Source: Methylobacterium segetis (GTDB lineage: Bacteria > Pseudomonadota > Alphaproteobacteria > Rhizobiales > Beijerinckiaceae). From it: a DNA stretch of 64,000 bases. A program made the translations under genes and the position numbers. Below are positions 46,551-54,853 of this stretch, piece by piece. The stretch lies in contig NZ_SMNT01000005.1 of NCBI RefSeq assembly GCF_004348265.1, positions 28,978-92,977 on the forward strand, read 5' to 3'. The notes under the pieces were generated by a model that did not search any database, was not told the origin of the DNA, and was given only the letters and a program-made list of their open reading frames with translations. Numbering within the stretch: position 1 is the stretch's first letter; each line of letters starts with the position of its first letter.

Positions 46551-46763
46551 ATGAGCCTGCCCCCGAAGCCCTCGAGCCCCTGCACCAAGGTCTGCGTCCT
46601 CGACGACGCGACGCGCCTGTGCCGCGGCTGCGGCCGCACGCGCGACGAGATCGCGGCCTGGGGCTCGCTGCCCGAGGCGCGGCGCCTCGCCATCATGGCC
46701 GGCCTCGAAGCGCGGCTGCGGGATGCCTATCTGACGCCTGCGGAGGTCCCGGCATCCCCGTGA
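46551..46763 (+). CDS. DUF1289-family small Cys-rich protein
   Basis: 70 residues. SPCTKVCVLDDATRLCRGCG contains the four conserved cysteines, followed by RTRDEIAAW, typical of DUF1289, probably metal-binding. An in-frame ATG at 46539 adds four residues and cannot be excluded. Just downstream of cobS, probably same transcript. Function unknown. Confidence 0.9.
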   Translation: MSLPPKPSSPCTKVCVLDDATRLCRGCGRTRDEIAAWGSLPEARRLAIMAGLEARLRDAYLTPAEVPASP

Positions 46764-46787
46764 CGATCCTCCCAGGCTGAGTCTTCC

Positions 46788-47477
46788 ATGCTGATTCTCG
46801 GGCTCATCGTTCTCGGTATCGCGCTCCTCCTCCTCGTCACCGCGGATGGCGGGCGGATCGCGGGCGTGATCGAGCCCGACCAGCTCGCGGGCCTCGCCTC
46901 GGGCGTCGCCGTCCTCGCCCTCGTGCTGGCGGGCTTCCGGCACCGCTTCCGCGAGGGCATCGGCACGAACCTGCGCCACCTGCTGATCTGGGGCCTGATC
47001 GGGCTCGCCTGCGTCGCCCTCTACGCCTACCGCGACACGGCGCAGGAGGTGGGCGCGCGGGTGATGGGCGAGCTGAACCCCGGCAGCGCCACGATCGGTC
47101 CCGGCGGCAGCGTGACTGTCACCCGGCGGGCGGACGGACCCTTCGCGGTCAAGGCCGAGGTCAACGGCCGCAGCCAGAACTTCCTGTTCGACACGGGCGC
47201 CAGCGCCGTGGTCCTCACCGCCGAGAACGCGGCCGCGCTCGGCATCCGCCCGGGCGAGGACGCCTTCACCACCCGGGTCGCGACGGCCAACGGGGTCACC
47301 TTCGCCGCGCCCATCCTCCTCGACAGCCTCCGCATCGGCCCGATCCTCGAGCGGCGCGTCCCGGCGATGGTGAGCCGGCCGGGCGCGCTCGCAGGCAACC
47401 TCCTCGGCCAGAGCTTCCTGAACCGCCTGCCCTCCTACGAGGTCCGGGGCGACCGGCTGATCCTGAAGGGCCCGTAG
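46788..47477 (+). CDS. TIGR02281-type clan AA aspartic protease
   Basis: 229 residues. Two hydrophobic helices at about 1-20 and 60-80 anchor it in the membrane; the periplasmic retropepsin-like domain has the active-site motif FLFDTGASAVVLTAE. Similar to the alphaproteobacterial single-domain, dimeric aspartyl proteases. The physiological substrate is not known. Ends eight bases before convergent dusA. Confidence 0.88.
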   Translation: MLILGLIVLGIALLLLVTADGGRIAGVIEPDQLAGLASGVAVLALVLAGFRHRFREGIGTNLRHLLIWGLIGLACVALYAYRDTAQEVGARVMGELNPGSATIGPGGSVTVTRRADGPFAVKAEVNGRSQNFLFDTGASAVVLTAENAAALGIRPGEDAFTTRVATANGVTFAAPILLDSLRIGPILERRVPAMVSRPGALAGNLLGQSFLNRLPSYEVRGDRLILKGP

Positions 47478-47485
47478 CGGGCGGC

Positions 47486-48499
47486 TCAGGCCGCCTCCGG
47501 CACCTCCCGCGAGACCAGGGAGACCGCCTCCCGCAGGGTCGCGAGATCCGCGCCGGGCCGCATGCCGTGGGTGGCGAGATGGCGCCGGAAGGCCCGGGCG
47601 CCCGGGCGCCCGTTGAACAGGCCGAGCATGTGCCGCGTCAGGCTGTGGAGCCGGGCACCCCCGGCGAGCGCCTCGGCGAGGTAGGGCTCGAAGGCCTCGA
47701 CCGCCGCGAAGGCGTCGGCGACCGGCGCGGCCTCGCCGAACAGCTCCGGATCGACCGCGAGGAGCTCGGCCGGGTCGCTGTAGGCCGCCCGCCCCATCAT
47801 CACGCCGTCGAGCTCCTGAAGATGAGCACGGGCCGCCGCCACCGTGGCGATGCCTCCGTTGACCGCGACCGGCAGCGCGGGTCGCGCCCGCTTCAGGCGC
47901 GCGACGCGGCCGTAATCGAGGGGCGGGATGTGCCGGTTCTCCTTCGGCGACAGGCCCTGCAGCCACGCCTTGCGCGCGTGCACGATCAGCGCGTCGACGC
48001 CCGCCGCGACGACGATCTCGGCCAGCGCGTCGAGGGCGGCTTCCGGGTCCTGATCGTCGACGCCGATGCGGCACTTCACCGTGACGGGCACATTGACGGC
48101 AGCCTTCATGGCGGCCACGCAATCGCCGACGAGGCGGGGCTCGCGCATCAGGCAGGCGCCGAAGCGGCCGTCCTGCACCCGGTCCGAGGGGCAGCCGACA
48201 TTGAGGTTGATCTCGGCATAGCCGAAATCCTCGGCGATCCGCGCCGCCTGCGCGAGCTCGGCGGGGCCGGACCCGCCGAGTTGCACCGCCACCGGACGCT
48301 CGACCGCCGAGAAGCCGAGCAGCCGCTCGCGCGGGCCGTGCAGCACGGCGCCCGTCGTCACCATCTCGGTGTAGAGCCGGGCGCGCCGCGACAGGACGCG
48401 GTGGAAGACCCGGCAATGCCGGTCGGTCCAATCCATCATGGGCGCGACCGAGAATCGCCACGCGCTGGAAACGCCGGATGTTTCAGCCTGTTCGATCAC
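47486..48499 (-). CDS. dusA: tRNA-dihydrouridine(20/20a) synthase
   Basis: 337 residues. FMN-dependent reduction of uridine in the tRNA D-loop. SVAPMMDWTDRHCRVFHRVL, LNVGCPSDRVQDGRFGACLM, VKCRIGVDDQDPEAALDALA and VNGGIATVAAARAHLQELDG are characteristic. Start is GTG at 48499, set by GAGGG about eight bases upstream; an open frame continues to 48829 but without family resemblance. Confidence 0.93.
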   Translation of the reverse strand: MIEQAETSGVSSAWRFSVAPMMDWTDRHCRVFHRVLSRRARLYTEMVTTGAVLHGPRERLLGFSAVERPVAVQLGGSGPAELAQAARIAEDFGYAEINLNVGCPSDRVQDGRFGACLMREPRLVGDCVAAMKAAVNVPVTVKCRIGVDDQDPEAALDALAEIVVAAGVDALIVHARKAWLQGLSPKENRHIPPLDYGRVARLKRARPALPVAVNGGIATVAAARAHLQELDGVMMGRAAYSDPAELLAVDPELFGEAAPVADAFAAVEAFEPYLAEALAGGARLHSLTRHMLGLFNGRPGARAFRRHLATHGMRPGADLATLREAVSLVSREVPEAA

Positions 48500-48875
48500 C
48501 GAGCCCTCGATCCCTGCTGCACCCTTCGCCGCCCTGCCCGGCCCCTGTCGCGCCGACGATACGGCCATGCCTTGGCGCTCGCCTCCGTTCTGTCCCAGCG
48601 GAGGCCGGTTCGGGCACGGACCTCGTGCGCGAACGGCACGGACGGAGCGACGGGTTATAACGCACAGGTGGCGATGCAACAGGCGGCCGCCAGCCACCGC
48701 GAGACCCGGACCTTCGATCGCCCGCCGATAGCCCGCGCCTGGATCGAGACGCGGGAGCGCGACCAGTCTCGGCGCGGCGCCCTCGCCCCGCATCCGACGC
48801 GAGCGCATTACCGCGACGGTGCGCGTCACCGAGACGCGGAACGACAGCCCGCGCCGTCCGCCGCGGCGGGCGCGC

Positions 48876-49697
48876 TTATCTTTGCGCGCAGAGGACGAAC
48901 ACGCCTGTATTCTCCGTCAGGAACCCGTGCGTCACGGAGGCCACGAAGCGCATGTGCGCGTCGCTGAACCCGGCCGATCGAGCCCGTTGAAGGATGTCCC
49001 AACCGGGAGTTTCGAAAACGAGCGACCCGCCGCCGGGATCGACCGGGTTTCCATGCCGTTCCGGTTCCTTGATGTGAACGATCGCTCCATCGACAATCCT
49101 GGCGCGGAGATCGCCCTCCTCACTCATGAACCGGAATGGATGCGTCCCCACATGCCAGCCTCCTGGTTTGAGCACGCGGGCAATCTCGCGCAGACCTGCG
49201 TCAAGGTCGGGAATATGCTCCAGCACTTCGTTCGTCGTGACGAGGTCGAAGCTCTCCGACGGCAAGGACAGGGCCGTCAGGTCTTCGTGCTGGATCGGAA
49301 ACAAGGCGCGCCTCGCTTCCTCGTTCAAGGCGTATTCGGATCCGAGAAAGCGCGGGAACAGCCCGCGCAGTCGCAGAGCGAATGCCGTTACGGCCTCTGT
49401 CGCAAAAATGCGGACATCGTGCCTCGGACGATGACCGAACTTTTCATCAATCAGCGCGAGAACGGACCGCATGCGTGCGTTGATCCCATGCGCGACAAGA
49501 CCTTCGCGGACATTCGTCCCACCCACCTGTATCTCGTGAGCGGACATCCGCCACCCCGTCAGCGGCTCGACGAGGCCAGCATCGGCGATCTGATCGACCA
49601 TTCTCTTCGCATGGTCGGCCCTGAAAACATACGGGTTCGACGTCGCCCAAGCTATCCACTCTTCCAGGGAGTAGAATTTCTGGTCAATCTCAAACAC
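48876..49697 (-). CDS. Class I SAM-dependent methyltransferase (accessory island)
   Basis: 273 residues. N-terminal segment without known motifs (MFEIDQKFYSLEEWIAWATS), then a small methyltransferase domain without a clear GxGxG motif I; motif-like parts are FDLVTTNEVLEHIPDLDAGL and REIARVLKPGGWHVGTHPFR. The chain resembles sugar- or lipid-modifying methyltransferases in polysaccharide loci. First gene of a region with lower GC and atypical codons, read leftward after the glycosyltransferase-like gene. Confidence 0.75.
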   Translation of the reverse strand: MFEIDQKFYSLEEWIAWATSNPYVFRADHAKRMVDQIADAGLVEPLTGWRMSAHEIQVGGTNVREGLVAHGINARMRSVLALIDEKFGHRPRHDVRIFATEAVTAFALRLRGLFPRFLGSEYALNEEARRALFPIQHEDLTALSLPSESFDLVTTNEVLEHIPDLDAGLREIARVLKPGGWHVGTHPFRFMSEEGDLRARIVDGAIVHIKEPERHGNPVDPGGGSLVFETPGWDILQRARSAGFSDAHMRFVASVTHGFLTENTGVFVLCAQR

Positions 49698-49744
49698 GCT
49701 GTAGGAGCTCCCTTAAAGCGTCTGGTCGAGCCGGCAACGCAGCA

Positions 49745-50968
49745 TCAGATCACTATGAAAGAACCGAATCCCTTTCCCGAGAGTGGCCAGATCGATACGC
49801 TGAGCCCGCATCGGATCTCGCTTGGCATAGGAGCCATGTCGGGAAGTAGAATTTCGATCTCATTTCCCTCCAGTTTTGTCTCGAGATCTAATGTCGATTC
49901 GAAGGGCGCTTCAGCATTGATATAATGCAGCTTGGAGCGGGCCATACTTAATTGATCCGCGGTTCTCAATCGGAATTCTTTGTCTTTTAGAAGACTTAGG
50001 CGGCCATCTTCTCGCGATATATTGAAAAAGATCGGGGAACCAGCGAGAAATATCTGCTCGCCCGCGCGAGCCTGTTCATTAAGTTCAAACGATGAAGCCA
50101 AGTGATTTTCGTACAGATGGGCGAAAGACGCCTCTTGTTCCGTTGAAAGAGGCGACTTCCGAATGACATTCCCCAATATGCTAAAATGCCCATTTGCGAC
50201 AGCTCCTCGCGCGAGAGCCGAGGAAAAGTGTCTCGGGGAAATGTACTCGAAGATCTCGCGAAAATCCGCGATGGGCTTGCCACTCAGTCCCTCCACCCAT
50301 GGGAAGCCGTTCGCCCGCACCCAATTCATCGAATAGAAGGCCGCTCGCTGACTCGCTCCCGTCGCAGTCCGCCACGTTGAAAGGTGGGCGTTGAAAGCCA
50401 CCGGTTCCGGGTAGAAAGTTACCCCGCCCTTCACGCCCTTCGGCAGCGTATCGGCGGTCAAAACGAGCCATAGATATTGCAGATGCTCTTCCGGTCTCAA
50501 CTGGCGAGCGTCAAATATGAGCGGCTGCTTCCCAAACCCGCTTACTTGGTCCTGTGCATGGACATAGCCGGGGCTGTCGTAGAGCGGCATCTCCATCTCG
50601 CCGATCGCCTGCCCGCTCGAAAGATACGCATCAAAAGCCTTCTCGTTGAAAAATAGTATCTCGTCTGCGTCTACACGAAAAACGTAATCGGTCTGACACG
50701 CGGCGTAACCGGCGATTCGCTTTTCAGGCTCATTCGCCCAGCACCGGTTGATAAATCGAGCCGGAATGCCGGATGTCTCAATGATTTCATAAAGCGCCGG
50801 GTCCGAACGGAGCGGATCCTTTCCGACTGCCTGCAGATAGGGGACCATCCACTCATAGGCCCCATCCACCACGACCAGCTCTTGGATGCGCCCCTTCATC
50901 GAAGCGAGTGCTGGCCCAAGAAGATCCCAATCATTGTAGATGCTCAGATACGCGCTGAAGGATGTCAT
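49745..50968 (-). CDS. Glycosyltransferase-like protein (accessory island)
   Basis: 407 residues. N-terminal MTSFSAYLSIYNDWDLLGPA, then IQELVVVDGAYEWM and TDYVFRVDADEILFFNEKAF, which resemble the DxD region of GT-A family 2-like enzymes. The C-terminal 100 residues are beta-rich with no match I can name. GC content is clearly below the flanking genes and codons include many A/T-ending ones, suggesting recent transfer. It shares direction with the methyltransferase 47 bp downstream. Confidence 0.7.
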   Translation of the reverse strand: MTSFSAYLSIYNDWDLLGPALASMKGRIQELVVVDGAYEWMVPYLQAVGKDPLRSDPALYEIIETSGIPARFINRCWANEPEKRIAGYAACQTDYVFRVDADEILFFNEKAFDAYLSSGQAIGEMEMPLYDSPGYVHAQDQVSGFGKQPLIFDARQLRPEEHLQYLWLVLTADTLPKGVKGGVTFYPEPVAFNAHLSTWRTATGASQRAAFYSMNWVRANGFPWVEGLSGKPIADFREIFEYISPRHFSSALARGAVANGHFSILGNVIRKSPLSTEQEASFAHLYENHLASSFELNEQARAGEQIFLAGSPIFFNISREDGRLSLLKDKEFRLRTADQLSMARSKLHYINAEAPFESTLDLETKLEGNEIEILLPDMAPMPSEIRCGLSVSIWPLSGKGFGSFIVI

Positions 50969-51601
50969 GATTCAAGGTCCCTCAAGCCGATGCATCGTTG
51001 AAAACGTGCGGCTCAGCGCGCCACGTCGGGCCTGATCTTTGTGGATCAGTCGAAACAAGCTCACGAGTGGCCTCCAACAGAGGATCGACGCATTCATCCC
51101 CTGCCGAACTGGGATGAACCGTCGTCGAGTCGGTGGCTGGCGCAAGCGAACGCTCACGACGAGGTCGGTCCATCCCCTTTTCCGGACGGCAATGGCTCGC
51201 GAGACGGCACTTCCGTTAGACATCAATTCCTTTGACAAGGCTCTAACATCGGCGAGCGTGACGGGACAAGGCGGGGACTGAAGATTCCGGCTCACGTCAT
51301 CGGCACCAGTCCTGCCCCCCCGCACCGCCCTCTCCATAGCCCGTTCGTACAGCCCATTTGCCAATCCGTGGCGCTTCAGCGTCTCGTAAATCCGCGGTCG
51401 CCCCGAAGAGACCGAACATCGACAAGGCCGGCCCAGTGCAGATGCACTTCACGCCTCGCTCACGCCCAGACCTGTAAAGCGGGTGCCGAACGTCGCCGTC
51501 TTCGGGCACGCGCTCCAAAGACTGCCGGGTTTCAGCCCATGCGAACGCAGGATGCGCACGACCAGCTGGATTTTGTACGATTGATGATACTAGATCAGCA
51601 A
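50969..51601. other. 633-bp stretch without a supportable gene
   Basis: Open frames here (minus 50972-51364 and 51297-51650) overlap and carry no recognisable domain. The AGT-rich lower-GC patches and lack of terminators suggest a decayed segment between two transferred genes. It might contain remnants of a transposase, but I could not show that. Confidence 0.35.
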
Positions 51602-52369
51602 CTATAGCGTCTTTGTTAGGATGACGTACTGAGCCCAGCCTACGGCGCACCAGATTGCGAATGTGCCGGAGATCTTGTCACTTGCTTCTCTCGCTTGGTC
51701 CCGCATCCAGCCTGCTGCGTAGGGAAGAACAATACGCCCGGCAAATTCCGGCTGCAGCCCAGATGTGCCAGAGATATCGATGATGTCCTGCGCTGTCCAT
51801 GTCTGCACATGCGTGTGATCATCGAAAAAATTCGTTGTGAAAGCAGGAATTCCGTGTTCGGCAAAGAATGATGAAGAGGGCATTCTTTTCGAGAATTCAT
51901 GCGGCCATTCCAGATACATGCGACCGCCCGGCTTCATGCAGGACGCCGCCCAGCCAATGAATCCAGACGGATCCGAAAGATGCTCGATGAAATGAGACGC
52001 CACGACGGCGTCGAATTCGACACCGTTGAAGGGACGAGGCGTTGTTTCGAAGTCGGAAATGGAAACTTGCTCGTAATTCGCGGCAAGCGGAATCGGATCC
52101 AATGACGTTCCGTAAAACTTAAGATCTGATCGAGCCACCGACGGCCAGACTTTATAGATCGAGAGCGAGCCCTCGCCCGCTCCCATATCCAGCAAACAGG
52201 CGTCCGGAGGAGCGTTCTTCACGAACGTCGACCGCGGCGACACCGTGTGGAAATAGGCGTCGAATTCATCTTTTTGAGTGTTTGGACGGATCTTGTGCGT
52301 GCACCAGCGGGTTAATTGCTCGCGCAGATCTGCATCGGACAGATCATCGAATGGTCCGAAAATATCCAA
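51602..52369 (-). CDS. Class I SAM-dependent methyltransferase (accessory island)
   Basis: 255 residues. DACLLDMGAGEGSLSIYKVW is SAM motif I (GxGxG-type), followed by LKFYGTSLDPIPLAANYEQV, EFDAVVASHFIEHLSDPSGF (motif II with post-II HF-EHL) and SCMKPGGRMYLEWPHEF (motif III). Typical of methyltransferases modifying surface sugars. Lower GC than neighbours; points left like the other two island genes, but a 633-bp gap separates them. Confidence 0.82.
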   Translation of the reverse strand: MDIFGPFDDLSDADLREQLTRWCTHKIRPNTQKDEFDAYFHTVSPRSTFVKNAPPDACLLDMGAGEGSLSIYKVWPSVARSDLKFYGTSLDPIPLAANYEQVSISDFETTPRPFNGVEFDAVVASHFIEHLSDPSGFIGWAASCMKPGGRMYLEWPHEFSKRMPSSSFFAEHGIPAFTTNFFDDHTHVQTWTAQDIIDISGTSGLQPEFAGRIVLPYAAGWMRDQAREASDKISGTFAIWCAVGWAQYVILTKTL

Positions 52370-52844
52370 CAGGCGCCCTCTCTCAGGATTGGTGTCGTTC
52401 CGGTTTCAGCGTGCCCTGAGGTCGCAATCGATCATCTGCGGCCCTCGTGGTGACACGGCTTCGGAAAGACGTGGCCTTCTGATCAGGCGGCCCCTACCAT
52501 TGATCGTATTCGGGCGTCTCTGCAAACTCATGTGATCAGAGCTTGGTCATGGCGAGCTTGGTCATGGCGAGGTTGAGCTCAGCGAGGCCGCCGGCGGCCC
52601 GCGTCTCGGAGCGGATGGCGACGTCGCGTGAGTTGTCCGATCGATCGCACGACATCGCCGAGCGCCCCGGCAGGCGCCTTCGTCGTCTTCCCATTTCGCA
52701 TCACGATGGTCGTCGGCCCTGCCCCCGCGGCCGAAGGGCGTCCGCATGTTGTACGGTCTCGCGAAACGGGGCATCGCAGCAGCCGAGCTTGGCGCTCCAT
52801 GATCGCGACCGTCGCGCAGGTTTGAGTGTGGATTCGAGAGACGA
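52370..52844. other. 475-bp stretch with a 15-bp duplication, no gene
   Basis: Frames are short or noise. A perfect tandem duplication of AGCTTGGTCATGGCG occupies 52540-52569. On the minus strand frames read MRNGKTTKAPAGALGD and, shifted, RDVAIRSETRAAGGLAELNL, which together hint at a frameshifted relic of a coding sequence. Its identity is not clear. Confidence 0.4.
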
Positions 52845-53157
52845 GGCGGCCTCGCCGGCCTGTCGCGGCCGCTGCCGACACTCTGGGCCACCCTGCGCGG
52901 CTGCAGCCGGGACGAGCGACGCGGCGAATTCCAGGCCTACACCCTGACGGTGCTATGCGGGGCTCTCCTGTGGCACGCCGCGTCCGGGCTGCTGAACCCG
53001 GATCTCGTTCGGCTTGCCGCCCTGGCGCTGCCGGGAACGATGATCGGGGCTTGGCTCGGCGCGCGCCGATCGCCCGGTGAGCGACCGGCGCTTCCACGAA
53101 TTCGTCCTGGCCCTCCCCGGTCTCTCCGGGCTGATGCTCGTCTGGTCCAGGCTCTGA
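52845..53157 (+). pseudogene. 3' remnant of a TauE/SafE (TSUP) transporter gene
   Basis: Translates as RGGLAGLSRPLPTLWATLRG, CSRDERRGEFQAYTLTVLCG and ALLWHAASGLLNPD, then ALPGTMIGAWLGAR, the C-terminal half of sulfite-exporter TauE/SafE-type permeases. Near 53068-53075 the frame must shift to continue as PVSDRRFHEFVLALPGLSGL and MLVWSRL before a stop at 53155-53157. The N-terminal half is missing: nothing upstream of about 52845 matches. The truncation plus frameshift mark it as dead. GC returns to the normal level here. Confidence 0.8.
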
Positions 53158-53558
53158 CCGCCGCCCGCTAGTGTCAGGCGAGGCATCCGCCGCACGGTGC
53201 GGTCAATCCGGCGCCCCGCGGCGCGTACGACACCTCGCCCCGCCACGAAATTGCGCCTGCAAAGGATTTGTCGATCTGGCCCATGAACAATCGAGCGGCA
53301 GTGATATATTGCAATAGTCGTCTCTCACATTCGCGCCACATTTCCGCGAGACCGCCCTGCGCTCTTGCTTCCAGTTCCAGACCGACATGCTCCAGAAATC
53401 TTCTGATACAGAGTGTGAGACGCATGTGCGCCAGAGCACGTCTGTGTCTGTGCTTTCCCCTGTCGTCGTGCGAGGTGTTGCGAACTTGCACTAGCGCCGC
53501 GGCCCGCAGTGCCGGCATGTCCGCCTCGTCGAGCCCCGCGATGGGGCATGAGGATCCG
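53158..53558. promoter_or_regulatory. Gap upstream of the Omp31-like gene
   Basis: 401 bases of lower GC, including AT-rich patches around 53264-53320 and 53390-53420. One doubtful minus-strand frame lies within it and is listed separately. The promoter of the outer membrane protein gene should be in the right half, but no site is clear. Confidence 0.35.
53174..53518 (-). CDS. Possible small protein, doubtful
   Basis: 114 residues from ATG at 53518. Composition is protein-like (RRFLEHVGLELEARAQGG, AEMWRECERRLLQYITAARL) with several helices, unlike most noise frames. Codons are not those of the surrounding genes, so it may be transferred or spurious. No ribosome site seen. Divergent from the Omp31-like gene. 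Confidence 0.3.
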   Translation of the reverse strand: MPALRAAALVQVRNTSHDDRGKHRHRRALAHMRLTLCIRRFLEHVGLELEARAQGGLAEMWRECERRLLQYITAARLFMGQIDKSFAGAISWRGEVSYAPRGAGLTAPCGGCLA

Positions 53559-54395
53559 ATGATCAAAACGCTTCTTCTCGCCGGTACCGCCGCCGTCCTG
53601 CTGACCGGCGCTGCCTCGGCCGCCGACCTGCCCCGCCGCGCGGCCCCCCCGCCGGTGTTCACGCCGGTTCCGGTCTTCACCTGGACGGGCTTCTACGCCG
53701 GCTTCAACGCCGGCTACGCGTTCGACGTGGGCAACAGCACCGCCAACACCTTCGTGGTGCCCAATCAGTTCACGACTGCGCCCGGCACGACGGCGACCTT
53801 CCGGCAGTCCAGCCAGGATGGTTTCACGGGCGGTGGCCAGATCGGCTACAACTTCCAGTTCACGCCGGGCTCGGGCGTGGTGGTCGGCATCGAGGCCGAC
53901 GCCCAGTATCTCGATTTCGGCCGCAACCGCACGAGCCCGATCTTCGTCGGCGGGACGGCGGCCCCCGGCTTCACGGTGGTCGATCCCCGCGGCCTGTCGA
54001 GCCTCGACTTCTTCGGTACCGTGCGCGGCCGCCTCGGCTACGCCTTCGACCGCGTCCTGTTCTACGGCACCGGCGGTTTCGCTTACGGCGCCGGTAGCGC
54101 CGATCGCAGCTTCGGCGGCTTCCGCGGCAACGACAACTTCCGCACCGGCTGGGCCGTGGGCGGCGGCGTCGAGTACGCGCTGCCGACCGACTCGTTCCTG
54201 AACTTCTTCAAGTCGTCGGCCGTCACGCTGAAGGTCGAAGGTCTGTACGTGAACCTCGACCGCGGCACCCGCAACCAGGGCGCCCTCGTGGTCGATGCAG
54301 GCAGCAACGTGGTCGCGACGAGCGCGATCGGCCGCCGCGACGACGAGTTCGCGGTCGTGCGCGCGGGCCTGAACTACAAGTTTGGCACCTATTGA
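53559..54395 (+). CDS. Omp31-like outer membrane beta-barrel protein
   Basis: 278 residues. Signal peptide (MIKTLLLAGTAAVLLTGAAS, cleavage after SAA), then DLPRRAAPPPVF and FTWTGFYAGFNAGYAFDVGN, the start of the Rhizobiales Omp25/Omp31 porin-like family. Beta strands such as GGQIGYNFQFTPGSGVVVG and FFGTVRGRLGYAFDRVLFYG end in an aromatic C-terminus (AGLNYKFGTY). Outer membrane structural protein. A strong terminator follows. Confidence 0.9.
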   Translation: MIKTLLLAGTAAVLLTGAASAADLPRRAAPPPVFTPVPVFTWTGFYAGFNAGYAFDVGNSTANTFVVPNQFTTAPGTTATFRQSSQDGFTGGGQIGYNFQFTPGSGVVVGIEADAQYLDFGRNRTSPIFVGGTAAPGFTVVDPRGLSSLDFFGTVRGRLGYAFDRVLFYGTGGFAYGAGSADRSFGGFRGNDNFRTGWAVGGGVEYALPTDSFLNFFKSSAVTLKVEGLYVNLDRGTRNQGALVVDAGSNVVATSAIGRRDDEFAVVRAGLNYKFGTY

Positions 54396-54463
54396 GCCTG
54401 AGGCCGACAGGAGGTTTGGCCTAAGCATCACCAGCCCGATCAGACTGGCCGCTTAGTCAAACG

Positions 54464-54495
54464 GCGCCCCGGGAGAGATCCCGGGGCGCTTTTTT
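54464..54495 (+). terminator. Intrinsic terminator of the Omp31-like gene
   Basis: Perfect 11-bp stem GCGCCCCGGGA/TCCCGGGGCGC with a 4-base loop (GAGA), followed by six T residues (54490-54495). It begins 68 bases after the stop codon. Confidence 0.96.
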
Positions 54496-54853
54496 CGTCT
54501 GGCGGTGTGATCACGCGCGAAAGGCGGGACGAAGTCCCGCCTCCATGTGCGCGATCGCGCTAGACTCTATGATCTCGTCCAGTCCGACGGCGACGTTTTA
54601 CCATCGGACCGTCCGTGACGCTGCATCGCTTCACCTCCGAGGTTCGTTGCGCGGCGGAGTAAAAACTCCGTACGGGAAACGGGTAATTCTGCAGCCGGGT
54701 TCCGAGTGCGAGAGATTTTCTTCGTCGATACTTCTTAGTGCCAAGGCTATCAATGCCAAGTCTGTCTCGGCCTTCGCTGTCGGACATCACGGGGCGGCCG
54801 GGATCCCAGCCTGTGCGCGACGGTGCAAGGGTGCGATTTGGCCGGCTCCGGCC
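54496..54853. other. Gap with no recognised gene
   Basis: 358 bases with lower GC, including a run of A and T around 54655-54690 and 54715-54745. Short frames on both strands are Arg/Ser-rich noise. No palindrome or promoter could be assigned. Confidence 0.35.

Noticed and set aside
45630..48461. 943-codon open frame on the minus strand
   Set aside because: Antisense to cobS and the protease gene and out of frame with dusA; low-complexity translation.
51039..51281. Transposase fragment
   Set aside because: Basic peptide with a vague resemblance to transposase C-termini, but no conserved motif could be named.
54560..54790. Small gene upstream of the AI-2E permease
   Set aside because: Basic, low-complexity frame without ribosome site.
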